NCBI GenBank assembly: GCA_903823545.1
Contig: CAIJTL010000467.1
Location: 1 to 12,122, forward strand
Source of the DNA: an uncultured Planctomycetaceae bacterium
Lineage (GTDB): Bacteria; Planctomycetota; Planctomycetia; Planctomycetales; Planctomycetaceae
Length of the DNA stretch: 12,122 nt
Direction: 5' to 3'
In this document: positions 1 through 6,008 of the stretch, piece by piece
How the letters are laid out: each line of letters starts with the position of its first letter
How positions within the stretch are numbered: position 1 is the first letter of the stretch
The notes under the pieces: model-generated
Database searches by the model: none
Told to the model about the DNA's origin: nothing
Seen by the model: the letters and a program-made list of their open reading frames with translations, nothing else
Program-made: the position numbers and the translations under genes

Positions 1-43
1 CATTTCTGTCACGCTCCAGTTTTTCTGAACCATCCAGTCGGTC

Positions 44-83
44 AAAAAAAGAAAAGCACCCGTTTAACAACGGGTGCTTTTTT
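44..83. terminator. Bidirectional intrinsic terminator after rpsU
   Basis: A perfect 9-bp stem (56-64 with 69-77) closes a 4-base loop and is extended by four A-T pairs (52-55 with 78-81). Leftward transcription from rpsU would meet the stem and then a T-rich tract, the complement of the A-run at 44-55. Rightward transcription would meet six T at 78-83. The stem lies about 40 bases past the rpsU stop, so it most likely ends rpsU transcription. It could equally stop a gene entering from the left edge. Confidence 0.9.
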
Positions 84-120
84 AATTTCGGTCATCTGCC
101 AAAACGCGAAACGTGGCTCA

Positions 121-366
121 CTACATGCCAGGCCCGGTGCTGTTGCCCATACCGCCACTACCTGTGTTGCTGCCATTTGCGCTCAAACGAGATAAGCGAG
201 CACGTCGTTCTGCACGGCGACGATTCCGGCGAGAAATCTCGCTCGGCTTTTCGTAGTACTCTCGCCGACGCATTTCCTTCTTGATACCCGCATGTTCCAC
301 AAGCTTCCGGAATCTTTTCACCGCATCTTGGATCTTCTCGTTATCACGCAATCGCAACTTAACCAC
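121..366 (-). CDS. rpsU: 30S ribosomal protein S21
   Basis: This is the small basic protein of the 30S subunit that sits near the 3' end of 16S rRNA and helps translation initiation. It has 81 residues. The N-terminal [20 protein letters not shown] block, the [11 protein letters not shown] block (about 33-43) and the following run of Arg residues (46-60) are typical of S21. Residues 62-81 form a Gly/Ser/Asn/Met-rich tail, making the protein longer than the usual 58-71 residues. The start codon is GTG (364-366). It has a strong AAGGAGG Shine-Dalgarno sequence (complement of 373-379) six bases upstream, which decides the start. The gene is followed by a hairpin terminator. It lies downstream of map on the same strand, about 147 bases away. 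Confidence 0.95.
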   Translation of the reverse strand: MVKLRLRDNEKIQDAVKRFRKLVEHAGIKKEMRRREYYEKPSEISRRNRRRAERRARLSRLSANGSNTGSGGMGNSTGPGM

Positions 367-416
367 GAACGACCTCCTTCATGGCAACCTCGACTCAATG
401 GAGTTTTGAAAACAGT

Positions 417-433
417 CGTAGCCCACTGCTACG
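417..433 (-). other. Small hairpin in the map-rpsU spacer
   Basis: CGTAGC (417-422) and GCTACG (428-433) form a 6-bp stem with a 5-base loop. In the leftward direction the stem is followed by a short T-run (complement of the A's near 409-412). It could be a weak terminator for map or part of the rpsU leader. The structure is visible, but the role is a guess. Confidence 0.35.
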
Positions 434-482
434 ATACTATGTGCTGATCATTGGCCCGCTGGGCAAGTAGGTAAGATAACAA

Positions 483-511
483 CCCGTCGCTTCGACGCAA
501 CGGCAGACGGG
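483..511 (-). terminator. Possible weak terminator after map
   Basis: CCCGTC (483-488) and GACGGG (506-511) pair around a 17-base loop that can itself form a small GTCG/CGAC stem. It begins two bases past the map stop codon. Leftward, the stem is followed by TTGTTAT, which is only moderately T-rich. A weak terminator or mRNA 3'-end structure is plausible but unproven. Confidence 0.3.
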
Positions 512-513
512 CA

Positions 514-1353
514 TTAGAACATGTGACCTTCTTTCGGCCCATACTTGGTCAAAGTCATGATTTCGGGCCCTTTTTCGGTCATCAAGATTGTGTGTTCAAA
601 CTGTGCCGACAGTCTCCTATCTTGGGTTCGCACAGTCCAACCATCGTTGACATCGACTTCCGTCTTCCACGTCCCCTCATTCAGCATCGGCTCAATGGTA
701 AAGCAAGTGCCAGGGCGAATCACTGCCTTGCCTGTCTGCTGATCTGGAAAATGCGGAATCCCAGGCTCTTGGTGAAAGGCTCTGCCGACCCCGTGCCCCT
801 GAAATTCTCGAACGATTTCATAACCTTGATCCTTAGCAAATCGATAAATGGCCCTTCCAATGTCAATCACTCTGCCAAACGGTTTAATCGCACTAATGCC
901 AATCCACATCGAATCGAAGGCCGCTTGAACTAGGCGACGTGCTTCAGGCGACGCGTTGCCAACCAGAAAAGTTTCGGATTGGTCCCCGTGCCAACCACGG
1001 ACGATTGTCGTTAGATCTATGTTGACAATATCGCCGTCTTTCAGGCGGTAATTATCGGGAACTCCATGACAAACAACTTCATTGACGCTGGTGCAAACGG
1101 TTTTCGGGAACCCGTTATACCCCAAGCAAGCAGGCGTGTGGCCATGTTCGATTGTGTACTTATAGACCAATTCGTTGATCTCGTTCGTCGAAATTCCAAC
1201 TTGAACGAACGGGCGAATGAAGTCCATGACCTGCGCATTGAATCGGCTGGCAGCTCTAAGTGCTTCACGATCAGCCAGGTTTGCGTAAATCGGTATTTTC
1301 GTTTGCGGCGCGACAGTGGGGGGCCGAATCGTGGTGCCTCGAAAAGATGTCAA
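514..1353 (-). CDS. map: Type I methionine aminopeptidase
   Basis: This cytoplasmic metalloenzyme removes the initiator Met from new proteins. All five metal ligands of the pita-bread fold are visible. With the chosen start as residue 1 they are Asp113 (NIDLTT), Asp124 (HGDQSETF), His187 (GHGVGRAFH), Glu221 (TIEPM) and Glu253 (AQFEHT). The substrate-binding His96 lies in SVNEVVCHGVP. The frame is open further upstream, to a TTG at 1470 (318 residues). I prefer the TTG at 1351-1353 (279 residues) because GAGGAG lies six bases before it, while the 1470 codon has no well-spaced ribosome site. The shorter form also matches the family's usual length of about 250-290 residues. rpsU follows on the same strand, so both may serve translation-related housekeeping. 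There is no ATG near the domain start, which is unusual. Confidence 0.93.
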   Translation of the reverse strand: MTSFRGTTIRPPTVAPQTKIPIYANLADREALRAASRFNAQVMDFIRPFVQVGISTNEINELVYKYTIEHGHTPACLGYNGFPKTVCTSVNEVVCHGVPDNYRLKDGDIVNIDLTTIVRGWHGDQSETFLVGNASPEARRLVQAAFDSMWIGISAIKPFGRVIDIGRAIYRFAKDQGYEIVREFQGHGVGRAFHQEPGIPHFPDQQTGKAVIRPGTCFTIEPMLNEGTWKTEVDVNDGWTVRTQDRRLSAQFEHTILMTEKGPEIMTLTKYGPKEGHMF

Positions 1354-1359
1354 CACCAG

Positions 1360-1365
1360 CTCCTC
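1360..1365 (-). promoter_or_regulatory. Shine-Dalgarno sequence deciding the map start
   Basis: The complement of 1360-1365 is GAGGAG. It sits six bases upstream of a TTG codon at 1351-1353. This supports initiation at that TTG rather than at the TTG at 1470, which adds 39 residues without family resemblance. Confidence 0.6.
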
Positions 1366-1548
1366 AAGAAACTGACGGTAAGGAGAACTCTTCTCACTGA
1401 GAAAAGTAAAGAACGAGCCATTTGACTCAAACGTGAAGGGTATTGTTGTGGTGTCACTACACCGACGCAACCTTGCCGACGGCGATTGACCAAACGAGAT
1501 AGCTTGAAAACCGTCTCGGTTTTGTTTCCGACGACATCTCTTGAATAG

Positions 1549-1764
1549 TCAGAAAACGAAGCAGGATCTCAAATGATCTTTTCGCGGTGGTGAGGGAAAA
1601 TGAATACCCCCCACTTGTTCCGGATATGTCGCCACATGAGGCGCATCAAAAGAAAACTGACCGCCAATCAAATACAAAAACGGGATTGGAAATCCAAACA
1701 ACGCCAGCCACACCGCACGCGTCGCAGGTGACGCGAGAATAGGCTGGTGTAAATCAGATTCCAA
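1549..1764 (-). CDS. Possible small membrane protein, family unknown
   Basis: This 71-codon frame occupies the space between map and the DUF1571 gene. It would encode a short polar N-terminus, one hydrophobic segment (about residues 18-34, VWLALFGFPIPFLYLIG) and a polar Pro-rich tail containing DAPHVATYPEQVGG. The amino-acid make-up looks protein-like and the hydrophobic stretch could span a membrane once. Against it, the only available start is TTG at 1762-1764 with no good ribosome site, and an in-frame stop lies just upstream at 1789-1791. I do not recognise the family. It may be a real small protein or a chance ORF. Confidence 0.35.
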   Translation of the reverse strand: MESDLHQPILASPATRAVWLALFGFPIPFLYLIGGQFSFDAPHVATYPEQVGGIHFPSPPRKDHLRSCFVF

Positions 1765-1828
1765 ATCCCGTTGTGAACGCCATTTCGACTAAAGCGTATA
1801 TCGCCGGTTGAGCCCTAATTCTTTTGAA

Positions 1829-2644
1829 CTAGAAACCATAAGCCTTGTTCTTGTGATCGAAATCAGCATCCGTAAAGCCAACGTTGGTTTTTACGTTTGT
1901 GTAGTTGTACTCTTCGACTATCGGCGGCTGCTGTCCTGCTGCAGGGAATCCGAACTGCTCGACGCGAACCGGAAATCCGGTTTCCTTAGCGATGTAGAGC
2001 CGAGTGATATGAAACTTGGCGTGTGGAACCTGCTTCGCGTAGCTCGATTCCGCAACTTTGCATTCCACTTTGTCGAGCTTTGCGTTGGGAAAGAACTTGA
2101 CGACCGCGTCGTTTTTCTTTTCCTCGGATTCCCATTGTTGAATCAACGTGGTCAGCATGTTTGACATGCCAAACATGGTGATCGGATAACGGTTTTCTTC
2201 CATCGCATCACGGCTGTCGGTTGCCAGTTTGAGTGTGCCAATGATTGACGCGACGCCCTCTGCGTGAGCGAGCAATTTGCCTTTGTTGCGGCCCGCGACG
2301 TAGATCACCTCTCGTCCCGCATGTGGATTGAGGTACTTGATATAGACGCTAAAGGGTTCCTCGCGAAATTTGATAAACATTTCGGCGGTGATCAGCTTGC
2401 TGCCAACCACTTCCTTCTTGGTGAAGGTCGCCTCGTAGTCTTTGACCTTCTTCAGGTTTTCATGGGTCTCTTTCGCAAGTTTGATCGCGGTACCCAGTTT
2501 TTGTGTGTCACCAGTTGTTGCGTCATTGCGTTTGGCCACTTTGGGGGCGTCTTCCGCGAGTACCCAGTTCGGCAGCCACAAGGCGGTTGAGGCAGAAGCA
2601 AGCTTCAAAAACTCACGGCGTCGAGTGTTTTCGTTGAGGCTCAT
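1829..2644 (-). CDS. Tat-exported DUF1571 domain protein
   Basis: This 271-residue exported protein belongs to DUF1571, a family of unknown function common in planctomycetes. The N-terminus carries a twin-arginine signal, RRREFLKLA (residues 8-16), followed by a short hydrophobic stretch ending near VLAED (28-32), so export of a folded protein is likely. The mature part starts with a charged linker. The DUF1571 body runs from about 54 to 271: KVKDYEATFTKKE, then FIKFREEPFSVYIKYLNP, and a closing GFTDADFDHKNKAYGF. The pattern resembles LolA-like lipid-binding beta sheets, but that is inference. The start is the ATG at 2642-2644, with AAGGAG (complement of 2654-2659) nine bases upstream. An in-frame ATG at 2684-2686 would add 14 residues, but it lies inside a hairpin and would push the twin-Arg motif far from the N-terminus. 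Confidence 0.88.
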   Translation of the reverse strand: MSLNENTRRREFLKLASASTALWLPNWVLAEDAPKVAKRNDATTGDTQKLGTAIKLAKETHENLKKVKDYEATFTKKEVVGSKLITAEMFIKFREEPFSVYIKYLNPHAGREVIYVAGRNKGKLLAHAEGVASIIGTLKLATDSRDAMEENRYPITMFGMSNMLTTLIQQWESEEKKNDAVVKFFPNAKLDKVECKVAESSYAKQVPHAKFHITRLYIAKETGFPVRVEQFGFPAAGQQPPIVEEYNYTNVKTNVGFTDADFDHKNKAYGF

Positions 2645-2682
2645 GTGACACAACTCCTTTTCGGGATCTTCAAGTTTGAGGT

Positions 2683-2796
2683 GCATTCCTTCCTGGAATG
2701 CGTCCCAGTGATTAATCGGGATGCTACTCGGCTGCCTCTAAGACACAAGGTATCCACCAATGTGCTCAGAGGCATTGCTTGGCGTACTCCGCCAAG
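2683..2796 (-). promoter_or_regulatory. Three-hairpin leader upstream of the DUF1571 gene
   Basis: Reading leftward towards the DUF1571 start there are three stems. The first pairs 2778-2784 with 2790-2796 (7 bp, 5-base loop). The second pairs 2734-2739 with 2768-2773 (6 bp), with an inner CACA/TGTG pairing at 2744-2747 and 2761-2764. The third pairs 2683-2689 with 2695-2701 (7 bp, 5-base loop). The third buries an upstream in-frame ATG and shows AGGAA in its loop. None has a T-tail, so terminators are unlikely. The stems suggest a structured 5' leader, but no known riboswitch class is recognised. Confidence 0.4.
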
Positions 2797-3047
2797 ACCA
2801 CATCTGTCGTCAATCGTATCGGGAGAACAAGAACGATCGCTGCATTGCCCAGCGCTGCTGCGACCGGAATTACTCGTAGCCACGGTTTTCAATCGTTGTG
2901 CGCGATTCGTTCAGAAAGGTTTGTCAGACTGAGCGACACGCCGAAAATCATCGGCGAAAACTGCCGTTGAGGTGTTCGCTCGCATTGACCTACATTCCCG
3001 CTCCGATCACGCATTGCAGGACGCGATGCTCGCCAAAATTCGCAGAT

Positions 3048-3052
3048 GGAGG
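3048..3052 (+). promoter_or_regulatory. Shine-Dalgarno sequence for the gene before scpB
   Basis: GGAGG at 3048-3052 lies nine bases before the ATG at 3062. It favours that start over the GTG at 2972 and the ATG at 3026. The 3026 codon has its own weaker AGGA four bases upstream. Confidence 0.5.
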
Positions 3053-3061
3053 TTCGCAAGG

Positions 3062-3856
3062 ATGCGTTCCCGTTCCGGCAATTCATTTCCCACGCTGATG
3101 TTGTCGCTGCCGCTAATCGCCATTCCACTCATGGCGGTTTTTGGAGTTCCACAGTTCGTCCCTGTCATCGCGTCATCGGTCAGCGAGGAACAGCACGAAC
3201 GCGAGCGGCATGTGACTCGACGATCAACCGGAATCGGTGAATCAGCCGCTCCGAATTCGATCATCGCGATGAATTCATCACGTCGGATCGATGGCTCTAG
3301 TGAAGAGCGGCTCAACGACATTTTTCGTCCGTCGACCTCTAAGCGTCCAGAAAGTCGTCCCATTCGCGCGGGCAAAGCGGAGCAAACAGAAGTCTTTGAA
3401 AGCCGAGCGTCTCTCACGGCGACCTCTTCCGACATTCCTCTCACAGACCTGCAAAAACGCAATCTATCCGACCTTTTTGGGTCAGACTCAGGAACGCCAG
3501 ACTTAGTGGATCTACGATCGACCAATCTCATCACGACATTTCCCAAGAGAGCTCAAACCCAGTCGATGTTGGATTCTGCGGCCATTACCGACTCAGAGCA
3601 AAAGGCGTTCGCATCGAATTTGTCCGCAAAGGATGGCCTGACCTGGCGGCATGCGGTTCGGCGCTTAAATGAGTTGGGGATTCACGAATTTCGACTGGAG
3701 CCGGGTCGCGTTCCGGGAGAGTTTTATTTCGCTTGTGAATTCTCGCAGGATCAAGATTCCCGAATCACTCGACGATTTGAAGCTGAAAGTCCTGATCCAT
3801 TGCAGGCTGTCGAACTCGTTTTGCGACAGATCGATGAGTGGAATCATCGCCGATAA
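3062..3856 (+). CDS. Anchored or secreted protein of unknown family, upstream of scpB
   Basis: I do not recognise this 264-residue protein. It starts with an Arg-rich tip followed by a hydrophobic segment (about residues 10-38, TLMLSLPLIAIPLMAVFGVP), which could be a signal peptide or membrane anchor. A long polar, probably disordered middle follows (about 40-185, rich in Ser, Arg and Glu). The C-terminus (about 190-262) looks folded: LTWRHAVRRLNELGI, then HEFRLEPGRVPGEFYFAC and a closing helix, DPLQAVELVLRQIDEW. This is where any conserved domain is likely to be. The chosen ATG has GGAGG nine bases upstream. Alternative starts at 3026 (ATG) or 2972 (GTG) would add 12 or 30 residues. The stop lies 40 bases before the proposed scpB start, so the two are probably co-transcribed. 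Confidence 0.75.
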   Translation: MRSRSGNSFPTLMLSLPLIAIPLMAVFGVPQFVPVIASSVSEEQHERERHVTRRSTGIGESAAPNSIIAMNSSRRIDGSSEERLNDIFRPSTSKRPESRPIRAGKAEQTEVFESRASLTATSSDIPLTDLQKRNLSDLFGSDSGTPDLVDLRSTNLITTFPKRAQTQSMLDSAAITDSEQKAFASNLSAKDGLTWRHAVRRLNELGIHEFRLEPGRVPGEFYFACEFSQDQDSRITRRFEAESPDPLQAVELVLRQIDEWNHRR

Positions 3857-3896
3857 CCGTGAGCAAATTATGCACATCGGGTTGCAGGGCGGAACA

Positions 3897-4637
3897 ATGT
3901 CAGACTTCGGAAGCGTTCGACCTCTTTCACGATCGAACCAACACCCATTGGACCTGCCTGTGAGATCTCTTTCATTAGCAACTCAGGCATCTCTGCGTAA
4001 CGGGTTTGTATGGAACTTTTTCTGCAGCGTTCCAAATGAGAAAACCGCCATCCAGGAAACAGTGGCGGATCTTTGCCAGAGGACACCAAAGATGGCTCGC
4101 GTCGAAGCGGTCTTGTTTGTGTCCGATGAGCCGATCCCACTGAAGCGATTACTGCAACTCGCCACATTGGCCGACGTCGCCGAGGCCAAAGAACTGATCG
4201 ACCGGCTGAATGCGGCGTATGACGCGAGTGGTTCATCGTTTCGTATTGAGCGAGTCGCAACGGGTTATCGACTACTGACACGCCGCGAGTTTGTCCTTTG
4301 GCTCGACAAACTTCATCAGCGACAAGCAGCCTTAAAACTGACTCCTCCGATGTTGGAAACGCTTGCGATCGTGGCGTACCGGCAACCGCTGACTCGAGCG
4401 GACCTCGAAGCTGTGCGTGGCGTGCAATCTGCGGAGATGCTCAAACAATTGATGGAACGTGAACTCGTCCGAATCGCCGGCGAAGATGACTCACTCGGTC
4501 GCCCCTTCTTGTACGAGACGACTCGCAAATTTTTGGAACTTTACGGGCTTCAGTCGCTCGACGATCTGCCACTCGCAGAGCGATTGCGACGCATCAAACC
4601 AACAAAGCTCGAATCCCTCGAAGCCGAAGCGGCGTGA
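3897..4637 (+). CDS. scpB: Segregation and condensation protein B
   Basis: ScpB is the winged-helix (kite) partner of ScpA in the bacterial SMC condensin complex, which organises and segregates the chromosome. The family core starts at about residue 66 (MARVEAVLFVSDEPIPLKRL) and includes FRIERVATGYRLLTR. The most conserved part follows at about 148-209: LTPPMLETLAIVAYRQPLTR, ADLEAVRGVQS and GRPFLYETT. A C-terminal LDDLPLAERL closes it. The 65 residues before the core are not typical, so the start is uncertain. I chose the ATG at 3897, which has only a weak GGCGGA upstream. An ATG at 3870 is possible, and the ATG at 4092 would give the bare core. The frame stays open back to 3669, inside the preceding gene. 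scpA is not in the window. Confidence 0.9.
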   Translation: MSDFGSVRPLSRSNQHPLDLPVRSLSLATQASLRNGFVWNFFCSVPNEKTAIQETVADLCQRTPKMARVEAVLFVSDEPIPLKRLLQLATLADVAEAKELIDRLNAAYDASGSSFRIERVATGYRLLTRREFVLWLDKLHQRQAALKLTPPMLETLAIVAYRQPLTRADLEAVRGVQSAEMLKQLMERELVRIAGEDDSLGRPFLYETTRKFLELYGLQSLDDLPLAERLRRIKPTKLESLEAEAA

Positions 4638-4650
4638 CTTCGTTTCCGCG

Positions 4651-5928
4651 TCACTTCCCCGACTGCAAGCGATACAGGTGCGTCTTCGACCGTAAGATCA
4701 GCGATTCTCCGGCGACTGCTGGTGACGCATTGAATCCATTATCGAGTTTGTTTTCGGCAACGAGTTCAAATTCACGGCCAGCCTTGAAGACCGGAATATC
4801 GCCCGCTTGCGAGAAGCAATAAATCAAACCGTCGGCGTAAAGCGGCGACGACCAATAATCGCCTCCAAATCGTTTGGTCCAAATCTCCATTCCAGTTTTG
4901 GCATCAACGCAAGTGGCGATTCCGCTGTCGCTCATCATGAAAAGCAGGTCGCCGACTAAGAGCTGTGACGGACGCTTGGGGACGGCCTGCTTGGTTTTCC
5001 AGACGATGTTCTTCGTGATGTCGCCAACTCCTTCTGGCCGCACGGCGATCAGCGGGTTCGGGCCGTCGGCTGAATTGATATAGAGCAAACCGTTTCCAAA
5101 TAGTGGCCGGCCAGCAGCGTTCATGCCTCCGTGTCGGACGGTCCAAATCGGCTCACCAGATTTTGGGTCATAGGCAATCGTCGCAGCCGCAAATGGGCTG
5201 ATGAGCATTTCTCGCCCACCCTCCTTGATGATCAGCGGAGTCGAATAGGCCTTCTTCGCGTCGCCGTCAGTCGTTCCAAAGTCGATGCCGCGATCCTTTT
5301 TCCAAACGGTCTTTCCCGTGAGCTTGTCGAGCGCCGTGATGTACTGTGCGTCGTAGCCATCGAATGTGAGATAGACCAAGCCGTCATGCACAATCGGCGA
5401 CGAACCGGGGCCACGAAAGTGATCGCATTCCAAGTCGCGACGTTCCCAAATTTTCTCGCCAGTCTTGGTGTCGAGGCAGGCAGTGCCGTAAGCGCCGAAG
5501 TGAATATAAACACGCCCCTCTTCCACATACGCGGTCGGAGAGGCATAGCTGTTCGTGGCGTGAGTGAACTGCGGCTTATCGGTCTCAAACAATTTGAGGT
5601 TGTGAATCACCTTGCCCGATTCGAGATCGACGCAGACAGCAAAGAGTTCAATAGGCTTATCGAGCTTCGGCTTTTCTTTCGTCGTGTTTTGAACTTCGGG
5701 TCCGTTGGTCAACCAAATCTGGTTGCCCCAAACCACTGGAGATGACCACGCACGGCCAGCGATTGGAGTCTTCCAAACGATTTCTGGAGAACCTTCTCCG
5801 AACTTAACTGGCAGTCCCTTTGCGGTCGTGGTTCCGTCGCCATGTGGGCCTCGAAACTGGTTCCAGTTTTCATCAGCAAACGAAATCGAGCAAACACACA
5901 ACAGCAAGACGGATGCAATTAATCGCAT
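4651..5928 (-). CDS. Secreted PQQ-like beta-propeller repeat protein
   Basis: This 425-residue exported protein has an N-terminal signal peptide (about residues 1-18, MRLIASVLLLCVCSISFA). The mature protein starts with NWNQFRGPHGDG, a motif typical of planctomycete PQQ-repeat proteins. Blade-type repeats with a D-x-x-T/S-G-x-x-x-W pattern follow: CLDTKTGEKIW (151-161), ALDKLTGKTVW (199-209), AYDPKSGEPIW (252-262) and CVDAKTGMEIW (340-350). These make a beta-propeller like BamB or quinoprotein dehydrogenases. No cytochrome c CxxCH motif is seen, so a redox enzyme is not supported and a binding or scaffold role is as likely. The ATG start has GAGG (complement of 5935-5938) six bases upstream. 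It lies 80 bases downstream of the M3 peptidase gene, with no terminator between, and could be its operon partner. It meets scpB tail to tail. Confidence 0.9.
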   Translation of the reverse strand: MRLIASVLLLCVCSISFADENWNQFRGPHGDGTTTAKGLPVKFGEGSPEIVWKTPIAGRAWSSPVVWGNQIWLTNGPEVQNTTKEKPKLDKPIELFAVCVDLESGKVIHNLKLFETDKPQFTHATNSYASPTAYVEEGRVYIHFGAYGTACLDTKTGEKIWERRDLECDHFRGPGSSPIVHDGLVYLTFDGYDAQYITALDKLTGKTVWKKDRGIDFGTTDGDAKKAYSTPLIIKEGGREMLISPFAAATIAYDPKSGEPIWTVRHGGMNAAGRPLFGNGLLYINSADGPNPLIAVRPEGVGDITKNIVWKTKQAVPKRPSQLLVGDLLFMMSDSGIATCVDAKTGMEIWTKRFGGDYWSSPLYADGLIYCFSQAGDIPVFKAGREFELVAENKLDNGFNASPAVAGESLILRSKTHLYRLQSGK

Positions 5929-6008
5929 GAGTGACCTCTAGGCTGGCAACCAAGTGACATCAAAACCGGGCGGGCACTGTAGTCGGCGCGGGAACTGATG
6001 GCCAAGCA

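Larger units (their letters stand above)
1354..1828. other. Region between map and the DUF1571 gene
   Basis: Apart from the doubtful small membrane ORF, this stretch holds no clear gene. An imperfect inverted repeat (CGGGATTGGAA at 1681-1691, paired with its complement at about 1759-1770 with one bulged base) lies inside that ORF. No T-tailed terminator follows the DUF1571 stop codon. Part of the region (1354-1470) is an open extension of the map frame. Confidence 0.4.
2645..3061. other. Divergent intergenic region
   Basis: This spacer separates the leftward DUF1571 gene from the rightward unknown gene, so it should hold promoters for both. I could not assign a convincing -35/-10 pair. Besides the three leader hairpins there is a 6-bp stem with a 6-base loop at 2939-2956 (CGCCGA/TCGGCG) and no T-tail. 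Short frames on both strands here look like chance. Confidence 0.5.

Noticed and set aside
523..933. 136-codon plus-strand frame opposite map
   Set aside because: map is certain from its five metal ligands on the other strand, and this frame has no domain features.
2939..2956. 6-bp hairpin considered as a terminator
   Set aside because: There is no T-run on either strand after the stem, and it lies upstream of divergent genes where no terminator is expected.
3007..3546. 179-codon minus-strand frame
   Set aside because: It is opposite the unknown anchored protein, which has a good ribosome site and protein-like composition. The shadow is Arg/Ser-rich without domain features.
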